The notes under the pieces were generated by a model that made no database searches, was not told where the DNA came from, and saw only the letters and a list, made by a program, of their open reading frames with translations. Positions 58,936 to 64,000 of a stretch of 64,000 nt of DNA are shown one piece after another. The translations under genes and the position numbers were made by a program. This stretch comes from DATBGS01 sp036557885 (lineage in GTDB: Bacteria > Chloroflexota > Ktedonobacteria > Ktedonobacterales > DATBGS01): NCBI GenBank assembly GCA_036557885.1, contig DATBGS010000162.1, positions 31,153 through 95,152 on the forward strand, read 5' to 3'. The stretch's first letter is position 1. The number at the start of each line of letters is the position of its first letter.

Positions 58936-59580
58936 CTAGGCGAGCAGGTCTTGCAGTGTTTTCTGTTCCAGGGTGTCCATGACCTTATCTGCACGCGGGA
59001 AACGCTCGCGCGGCCCGATGCCAAGCGCGGTCATGCCTGCCGCTTTGATGGCCTCGATGCCCGCGCGGGCGTCCTCAACCCCCAGACACTCGCGCGTGGG
59101 GGTCTTCACCTCACCCGCCGCAAAGATGAAGACATCTGGGGCCGGCTTCCCACGCGCCACGCTGTTGCCATCAGCGATGCCATCAAAGCAGGACACGAGG
59201 TCTAACCGCTGCAACACCGTCATGGTGTTTTTGCTGGCGGAAGCAATGGCCGTTTTGATGCCCGCCTGCCGTATCTCGTTTAAGAGCGCTACCCCGCCCG
59301 GCACGACTTCTTCAGGCGACATATTCCTGATTAACTCTTCATAATAGCGATTCTTCCGAGCCATCATCTCCTGTATCTGCGCTTCCGAGACGGTGCGACT
59401 CTTGAGCAGGGAGAGCAGCGAGTCGCGGCGTCCCACCCCGCGCAGGTGCGTGTCGTTCTCCTCGCGCGTAAATGGAATGCCCTCGTCATCCGCCAGGTGC
59501 TTCCAGGCTTGATAATGGCATTCTGAGGTGTCGGTGAGGACACCATCAAGATCGAAGATGATTGCCTTTGGTGTGTTCAT
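58936..59580 (-). CDS. pgmB: Beta-phosphoglucomutase-type HAD hydrolase
   Basis: The 214-residue protein has HAD motif I FDLDGVLTDTSECHYQAWK (nucleophile and acid/base Asp), ASASKN motif II, the Lys in RGKPAPDVF (motif III) and GVEDARAGIEAIKAAGM (motif IV). The T-D-T-S-E-x-H-Y-x-A-W cap region is specific to beta-phosphoglucomutase, which interconverts beta-glucose-1- and 6-phosphate. ATG 59580 follows GGAGAGGCGC. No maltose or trehalose phosphorylase is nearby to supply the substrate. Confidence 0.9.
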   Translation of the reverse strand: MNTPKAIIFDLDGVLTDTSECHYQAWKHLADDEGIPFTREENDTHLRGVGRRDSLLSLLKSRTVSEAQIQEMMARKNRYYEELIRNMSPEEVVPGGVALLNEIRQAGIKTAIASASKNTMTVLQRLDLVSCFDGIADGNSVARGKPAPDVFIFAAGEVKTPTRECLGVEDARAGIEAIKAAGMTALGIGPRERFPRADKVMDTLEQKTLQDLLA

Positions 59581-59698
59581 GTGCGCCTCTCCTCCGCAAC
59601 TGCTTGCCATCCAATTTGCGAACTGAGCACGATGCGATGTGCTGTGATGCGGCTGCACATTTGATGCCGATGCCAGCAGTATGGCGCGGCGCGAGCGC

Positions 59699-60295
59699 TC
59701 AGGCGTCCGCCCAGGTGCAGGGGAGGCGCAGCGCGGCTCGCAAGCGCTGCTCGTAGACGGCGCGGGGGATTTCGGTCACGCCCAGCGTGTGCAGGTGCGG
59801 CGTGAGAAACTGCGTATCGTGCAGGACATAGCTCCTGGCCTGCAAATGGCGCACCAGCGCGACCAGGCAGACCTTCGACGCATCCGTAGCGCGTGAGAAC
59901 ATGCTCTCGCCCATCCACGCCGCGCCCAGCGAGACACCATAGAGGCCGCCCACCAGCTTGCCAGCCTGCCACGCCTCCACGCTGTGGGCCAGCCCCAATG
60001 TGTGCAGATGCGTGTACGTGGTGATAAACGCCTCGTTAATCCAGGTGCGTTGCCTGGCGCCACAGGCACGCATGACCGCTTCAAAGGCGGTGTCCAGGCG
60101 GATGTCGTAGGGCGCCTTGCGCAGGGTGGCACGCAGCGAGCGCGAGAGGTGAAGCTGGTCGTGTTCCAGCACGGCGCGGGGGTCGGGAGCGTACCAGTGG
60201 ATGGCTCCGTCGTCATCGGCCATCGGGAAGATGCCCCTGGCATAGGCGTTGATGACCAGGCGCGGGTCAAGCGGCTCCGGCGTTCGTCTCCGCAT
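59699..60295 (-). CDS. aat: Leucyl/phenylalanyl-tRNA-protein transferase
   Basis: Aat adds Leu or Phe to N-terminal Arg/Lys of proteins, marking them for ClpS/ClpAP. The 198-residue protein has the catalytic-domain signatures YARGIFPM, IHWYAPDPRAVL, TWINEAFITTYTHLHTLGLAHSVEAWQAGKLVGGLYGVSLGAAWMGESMFSRATDASKVCLVALV and DTQFLTPHLHTLG. It lacks much of the N-terminal domain of the 234-residue E. coli enzyme, as do many short forms. ATG 60295 follows GAGAGGAGG; the 100-codon upstream extension is not coding. The GNAT gene ends 19 bp upstream on the same strand. Confidence 0.93.
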   Translation of the reverse strand: MRRRTPEPLDPRLVINAYARGIFPMADDDGAIHWYAPDPRAVLEHDQLHLSRSLRATLRKAPYDIRLDTAFEAVMRACGARQRTWINEAFITTYTHLHTLGLAHSVEAWQAGKLVGGLYGVSLGAAWMGESMFSRATDASKVCLVALVRHLQARSYVLHDTQFLTPHLHTLGVTEIPRAVYEQRLRAALRLPCTWADA

Positions 60296-60314
60296 CGCGG
60301 CCTCCTCTCTGGCA

Positions 60315-60818
60315 TCACCCAAGCTGCTTCTCGTAGAGGATGACCTCAAGCAGTTGAAAGGTGCCCTGGCCGGTTTCCCCAAAGGGGTGGGCTTGCTTGT
60401 ATCTATCTCTGCCAACTTCGCGGAAGCCATGCTTTTCGTAGAGCTTCTGGGCGGGAAGCTGGAGGATGGAGGTATCCAGGTGCAGCACGCGATAGCCCAA
60501 CGTGCGGGCACGGGCCTCCAGCGCCTCCAGAATGCGCTGGCCGTAGCCGCGCCCCTGGTACTCTGCCTGCACGCGCATGCGTTTAATCTCGGCACGCTCC
60601 GGCGTGGTGCGCTTCAGGGCGCCCATCGCCACGAATAGGCCATCGCATTCACCGATCAGAAACTCACCCTGCTGCTGGAGGTAGACTGCTTCGATGGCGT
60701 AGACATCATCATCCCAGGGGCCACGCCCCAGATACGCCCCGGTCTGCTGCATCGCCAGAACGTGCAGCGCTTCGACGGCTTCTTGATCAGCGGGAGTGTA
60801 GCGACGCAGTGTAAACAT
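60315..60818 (-). CDS. GNAT-family N-acetyltransferase
   Basis: The 167-residue protein has a GNAT fold with the acetyl-CoA loop RMRVQAEYQGRGYGQRILEALEARARTLGYRVLHLDTS (Q/R-x2-G-x-G/A) and LYEKHGFREVGR at the end. ATG 60818 has AAAGGAAAG upstream. It probably shares a transcript with aat, 19 bp downstream. Substrate not predictable; an N-end-rule link to aat is tempting but unsupported. Confidence 0.88.
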   Translation of the reverse strand: MFTLRRYTPADQEAVEALHVLAMQQTGAYLGRGPWDDDVYAIEAVYLQQQGEFLIGECDGLFVAMGALKRTTPERAEIKRMRVQAEYQGRGYGQRILEALEARARTLGYRVLHLDTSILQLPAQKLYEKHGFREVGRDRYKQAHPFGETGQGTFQLLEVILYEKQLG

Positions 60819-60919
60819 CTGGCTTTCCTTTTCCCAACACCGGGCAGAGATCACCGTTTGTTATGGTATATCGAATCGGCGGAGAAATCAAGCAGTAGCG
60901 TCTGCGGTGGGCGCCTGTA

Positions 60920-60940
60920 GCACCGGCGTCCCTGCCGGTG
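60920..60940. repeat. Palindromic intergenic repeat, copy 2
   Basis: The 21-nt core identical to 52947-52974 is CACCGGC (60921-60927), GTCCCT, GCCGGTG (60934-60940) with a preceding G. The outer stem bases differ. Confidence 0.6.
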
Positions 60941-61017
60941 GGCGACGAGCAGGACGGCTTGACACAGGGTGTATGCTGGGAGGACAGGCGGCCTGAATCG
61001 AGAGAAGGAGCAGCGCT

Positions 61018-61794
61018 ATGGCGTGGATGTGGTTTCGCTGTCCGGTCTGCGGCACGATGATGCAAGGCGACCCGCGCTCCCCGCCGGTCTGCCCAAACTC
61101 CGCGAACCATCCTGTGCTGCCACCCGGCCAACTGCCGCAGCAGTTCTCCCTCGGCAGGGCACCAGAGAGCGCCTGGGCACGCTTCCGGCGGCTGCCCAGA
61201 GGGAAGCAGGGGGCAATAGGCTTGCTGGCGTTCGTGGTGCTCTTCTTCGGGGTGGGACTCGCCATCAGCCCGCTCCTCTCGATCATCGCGTCGTTCGCCC
61301 CGGCAGGCGCCACGACGCCGACCCCGGCGTCTCCCATCGTGGAGGCGACCTTTGGGGGCACGCTCTCCGCGTTCCAGGCGGCATATGGCCCCTCGCAGGC
61401 GGGCACTGGCGCAACCAGAGAATGGAGCATCACCATCAGCCGGAAGGGGTTCTTTGAGAAGGCGCTGGTGGCGGTGACGCTGGCACAGACGCCCTCCAGC
61501 GATGGACAGCAGCACATCATGGCAATGACGATTGGGCCGGATGGCGGCGTCTGGAGCCAGGACATTGCCGATGAGATTTTGCCGATGTTTCTGCCCAACG
61601 ATGCCCAGTCGCAGCAGTATCAGCAGGTGCAGGGCGTTGGCCTGGCCGACGTGTATATCAGCGCCGGGCTGGGCGCGACCTTCCCCGCGAGCGATTTCGC
61701 GGCCCGCCCCGGCGGGTTGGCACCGCCGGGCACGTTCTGGACGTTCTTCGATGACACCAAGGCCGGGACGTATACCCTGATGCTGGGGGACTGA
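61018..61794 (+). CDS. Zinc-ribbon membrane-anchored hypothetical protein
   Basis: The 258-residue protein starts at ATG 61018 (AAGGAG upstream). It has a short N-terminal metal-binding segment (CPVCG at 8-12, then a later Cys-x5-His), one membrane helix (about 66-90) and an extracellular domain of about 160 residues with GGTLSAFQAAYGPSQ, WSITISRKGFFEKALVAVTLAQ and a terminal WTFFDDTKAGTYTLMLGD. No family is recognised. The double-Cys start with a single helix resembles regulatory membrane proteins common in this group. Confidence 0.75.
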   Translation: MAWMWFRCPVCGTMMQGDPRSPPVCPNSANHPVLPPGQLPQQFSLGRAPESAWARFRRLPRGKQGAIGLLAFVVLFFGVGLAISPLLSIIASFAPAGATTPTPASPIVEATFGGTLSAFQAAYGPSQAGTGATREWSITISRKGFFEKALVAVTLAQTPSSDGQQHIMAMTIGPDGGVWSQDIADEILPMFLPNDAQSQQYQQVQGVGLADVYISAGLGATFPASDFAARPGGLAPPGTFWTFFDDTKAGTYTLMLGD

Positions 61795-61810
61795 GGCGAT
61801 GGTCCGGCGC

Positions 61811-62205
61811 TTAGCCCTGGTCGAGTGCCAGAGGAAGCGGGCGATAGAGCAGGAGCGGCGGAGCGCAGGTTTCGCACCAGGCGACGCCATGCTCGTCATA
61901 GCACCAGACCTCCGCGCCGCAGCGGTGGCCGACACCCGACAGATGCAGCCTGGGGTCTTAGTTTGTATCCCCGGCATCTCACCCGCGTCATCGGCGTCGG
62001 CCTCTCTGTAGCGCGGGCAGATTGCCCTCCAGGGTGGGGTCTTGGAGCCTCCCCAGGTCACGCAAATCCTCCAACCGCACCAACATCTGATTGCCAGCCA
62101 GGTCATCGGGATACCCGCCACCCCCACATAGCGATACACCGTCCAGTACGACAACCCAGTTCCCGCACCGCGCCCTGCACCGTGTAGAACTCACCCACAC
62201 GCATC
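61811..62205 (-). pseudogene. Frameshifted HTH/zinc-ribbon DNA-binding protein
   Basis: Starting at ATG 62205, RVGEFYTVQGAVRELG continues in a second frame as SYWTVYRYVGVAGIPMTWLA and in a third as GNQMLVRLEDLRDL, together spelling a MerR/excisionase-type HTH. After further breaks the end reads HRCGAEVWCYDEHGVAWCETCAPP, a zinc ribbon, with TAA at 61811-61813. At least three frame changes are needed, so it is a decayed gene or contains several sequence errors. Confidence 0.6.
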
Positions 62206-62363
62206 TGCGCCCCTTTGGGGGTACGCAACTTCTCCTCATCCTTTCCGCTCGCGCCCCGCGCTCTGGCATCACAACGCCCACTGCACACGCGCAGCGAACA
62301 CACCGGCCAGAACACAAGCGCAAGTCTCCTTCAAGTAGAGAACATTGGTTCTATTTTGCCAAG

Positions 62364-62390
62364 CCCGTCAGTTCCCGTCAACTCCCGTCA
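62364..62390 (+). promoter_or_regulatory. Three CCCGTCA heptamers in 10-bp phase
   Basis: CCCGTCA occurs at 62364-62370, 62374-62380 and 62384-62390, one helical turn apart. The 348-bp gap here (62206-62553) otherwise holds no clear gene. Phased direct heptamers are a known layout for activator binding sites. Confidence 0.5.
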
Positions 62391-62553
62391 AATTCGCCAC
62401 CAATTTTCTAAAACACCCCCCTCTTTAGTCGAGCAAGGTCTAAAAGTTGCATTGTTCCCCTCCCCTGATCGGTCCAGCAGCACACGCGGGGGCACACACT
62501 GGAGTAACGCCCCTCACCATCTGGGCCAGAACAAAGCAGAAACGAGGCAAGGC

Positions 62554-63696
62554 TTGTTTGCGCATCTTGAAGCATTAACCTGGACCTTCCCAGCCGATGG
62601 ACACAACATCGCAGCGCTGGCGGTCTACTCACAGCCAATAGAAACCCCGGCGGGCATCGTCTATCGCCCCTTTGAAGCCGCCGATTGCGGGCTAGAAGGC
62701 GTCGCCTGCGTGGATGATGTCGCCCGCGCCATCGTCTTCGGCCTGCGTGCCTGGGAGCACGACCAAAAGACCCAGGGCCGCGACCTCGCCCGCCGCTGGC
62801 TCAGCTTCCTCCCCTACATGCAAGGCGCCGACGGACGCTTCACCAACTTCATCCTAGACAGAGCAGGCACCCGCAACCTCGCTGGCCCCACCTCCTATCC
62901 CGGTGGCCTCTGGTGGACCAGCCGCGCGCTCTGGGCGCTGGGCACCGCCTATCGCGTCCTGGGCGACGACACCGCGCTGGAGCACTGGGCACGCTGCCCC
63001 CTGCCCACACGCCAGGAAACCGCCAGCTACGCCAAAGTCACCGGCGTCCTCACCCTCGCCGCCCTCGAAGTCCTGCGTGCCGACCCGCCCCGGCGCCAGC
63101 GACGCCAGTTCCAGCAGCTTCTGGAAGACTGGACCGCCGACCTCTTCGCCTGTCAGGACGGCTACCTGCGCGACATCCCCGGCCAGGCGCGAGTCAACCT
63201 CTGGGGCTATCATCAGTTTCCCGCCCTCGTCGAAGCGGGCGCCTGGCTCGAACGCTCCGACTACCTCCAGGCGTGTCAGCACACCGTCGAGCGCCTGATC
63301 GAACCAACCCTCGCGGCGGGCTTCCTCTACGCCTATCCTGGCATCAAGGACAACATCTGCGCCTACTGCGTCTCGCCCATGTTGCACGGGCTGGCCGCCC
63401 TCTATCGCGCTACCGGCGACCTGCACTATCGCCAGCTTGCCCTGCGTGCCTGCGGCTGGTGGACCGGCAGCAACGACGCAGGCGCCATCATGTACAACCC
63501 GCAGACCGGGCGCTGCCTGGACGCCATCAACGACGGCCACGCCTCGCCCAACTGCGGCGCCGAATCCTCCATCGAGGCAGGCCTGGCGGAACTCGAACGC
63601 CGTCTCCTGCAAGGGACTGTCCAGGAGCGTCCGCTCGCCAGCGAGCGCCTCACCGAGGACCGGCAGCACGGGGGACTCGTCGGCGTCGGCGAATGA
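62554..63696 (+). CDS. Six-hairpin (alpha/alpha barrel) glycosidase-like protein, hypothetical
   Basis: About 380 residues. The conserved part begins TWTFPADGHNIAALAVYSQPIETPAGIVYRPFEAADC, with VACVDDVARAIVFGLRAWEH, GGLWWTSRALWALGTAYRVLGD, VNLWGYHQFPALVEAG and NDGHASPNCGAESSIEAGLAELE, a run of helical hairpins with aromatic- and acid-lined loops typical of six-hairpin carbohydrate enzymes. The paired acids in CVDDVARA and the Glu in GAESSIEA are candidate catalytic residues. The start is uncertain: TTG 62554 (AGGCAAGG upstream) is my choice; the frame is open back to 62215. Codon use is strikingly C-ending compared with neighbours. Confidence 0.6.
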   Translation: MFAHLEALTWTFPADGHNIAALAVYSQPIETPAGIVYRPFEAADCGLEGVACVDDVARAIVFGLRAWEHDQKTQGRDLARRWLSFLPYMQGADGRFTNFILDRAGTRNLAGPTSYPGGLWWTSRALWALGTAYRVLGDDTALEHWARCPLPTRQETASYAKVTGVLTLAALEVLRADPPRRQRRQFQQLLEDWTADLFACQDGYLRDIPGQARVNLWGYHQFPALVEAGAWLERSDYLQACQHTVERLIEPTLAAGFLYAYPGIKDNICAYCVSPMLHGLAALYRATGDLHYRQLALRACGWWTGSNDAGAIMYNPQTGRCLDAINDGHASPNCGAESSIEAGLAELERRLLQGTVQERPLASERLTEDRQHGGLVGVGE

Positions 63697-63765
63697 AGCC
63701 AGGCTTCCTCTCATCAGCCCTCAAGAGGCGTCGTAGCGAATTTTAGAAATTCGTCCTAGAGATCC

Positions 63766-63794
63766 TTGACATCGCGTGAAGAATATGCGATACT
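63766..63794 (+). promoter_or_regulatory. Promoter upstream of the right-edge structured RNA
   Basis: TTGACA (63766-63771), 17-nt spacer, GATACT (63789-63794). A 7-bp inverted repeat CGAATTT/AAATTCG at 63737-63753 lies just upstream. Transcription would begin near 63801. Confidence 0.65.
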
Positions 63795-63800
63795 ACATTT

Positions 63801-64000
63801 CCGCCGTGCGGAATGCTTGTGCTTCTGCCGGTGTGAGCGCCAGAACTCTTCTGGCCGAAACGACCCACCGCCCTTATAGGGAGCAGGAGTGGGGAAGCAC
63901 CTTAACAACTGCAAAGCGTAAGAAGTGACGCACGGGTCATCAGCATCCCGACGGTGCGAAGAGCAGCGTGGGATGTGGGTATGATGAAATTGCCAACTGC
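63801..64000 (+). ncRNA. Candidate HEARO/omega RNA (IscB-associated), running off the window
   Basis: No frame with protein-like text is present in the last 200 bases. GCCAGAA (63839-63845) and TTCTGGC (63849-63855) form a perfect 7-bp hairpin followed by CGAAACG; CCCAC (63864-63868) can pair with GTGGG (63889-63893) around an inner CCCT/AGGG hairpin; AAAGCGTAAG and GACGCACGGGTCATC follow. A GAAACG box after a hairpin, an AAGCGUAAG box and a GGGUCAU segment recall HEARO RNAs, which precede iscB genes and are abundant in Ktedonobacter. The 5' guide would be near 63801-63830. Identification is from memory of the consensus, so moderate. Confidence 0.45.

Noticed and set aside
60787..62154. 455-codon minus-strand open frame
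   Set aside because: It runs antisense through the zinc-ribbon membrane protein gene; only a short stretch at its 5' end is meaningful, as part of the frameshifted HTH gene.
62364..62390. CRISPR-like array
   Set aside because: Only three 7-bp units with 3-bp gaps; far too short for repeats and spacers.

Overview
The window looks like a piece of a Ktedonobacteria-type (Chloroflexota) chromosome. This is inferred from gene content, not from a marker gene: Hanks-type kinases with unusual C-termini, a sedolisin (S53) protease, a LuxR/NB-ARC regulator with an N-terminal HTH, a large STAND ATPase with helical repeats, pentapeptide-repeat and CGNR proteins, IS200/IS605-type debris, and a candidate HEARO/omega RNA. 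No rRNA, tRNA or CRISPR array was found.

Layout. 1-2.5 kb: end of an FAD oxidoreductase, then an amino-acid permease remnant joined to a 5'-truncated TnpB, then a VOC protein. 3.2-5.9 kb: secreted S53 peptidase with terminator. 6.3-15.4 kb: an aromatic/organic-acid catabolic island. A five-gene minus-strand operon (CaiB/BaiF CoA-transferase, citryl-CoA-lyase-like protein, LigB, LigA, MetE-like protein) and a plus-strand pair (ATZ/TRZ-type amidohydrolase, MatB-like acyl-CoA synthetase) flank an IclR gene. Both operons start from near-consensus promoters that carry the same 25-bp three-half-site TGTCCG operator in the same orientation, which strongly suggests one IclR regulon. 15.4-24 kb: zinc-ribbon kinase, a Gfo/Idh/MocA plus two isomerase/epimerase operon, plsY, glpK and glpD. 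24-26.6 kb: a LiaF-like/pentapeptide fusion and a GH3 protein.

26.6-31.2 kb: the most interesting locus. A 1295-aa STAND NTPase with a long helical-repeat tail is followed by a 152-aa protein. Both begin with the same short glycine-rich tag (SG-x3-G-x2-FIIG-x-GT), and the small protein ends in a hydrophobic segment. I propose an undescribed two-component conflict or signalling module. 31.2-37.5 kb: GrpB, an SPFH/Band 7 protein, lutABC, a small protein and an aminotransferase.

37.8-44.3 kb: a sensory cassette of a kinase-like protein with HRD changed to HRN, fused through a membrane segment to an extracellular sugar-binding-protein domain, then a DUF4388-like protein, a methyl-accepting chemotaxis protein and a substrate-binding lipoprotein. 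44.5-51.5 kb: FadR-type regulator, a dehydrogenase pseudogene, a second paralogous binding lipoprotein, a perfect 19-bp stem-loop, livHMGF and a hydrolase overlapping livF. 51.6-63.7 kb: CGNR, DinB, DsrE/TusA-like pair, LuxR/NB-ARC regulator, UvrA-like ABC protein, beta-phosphoglucomutase, Aat, GNAT, a zinc-ribbon membrane protein, a frameshifted HTH gene and a six-hairpin-type protein. The right edge has a promoter followed by a structured RNA that may be a HEARO/omega RNA of an IscB locus beyond the window.
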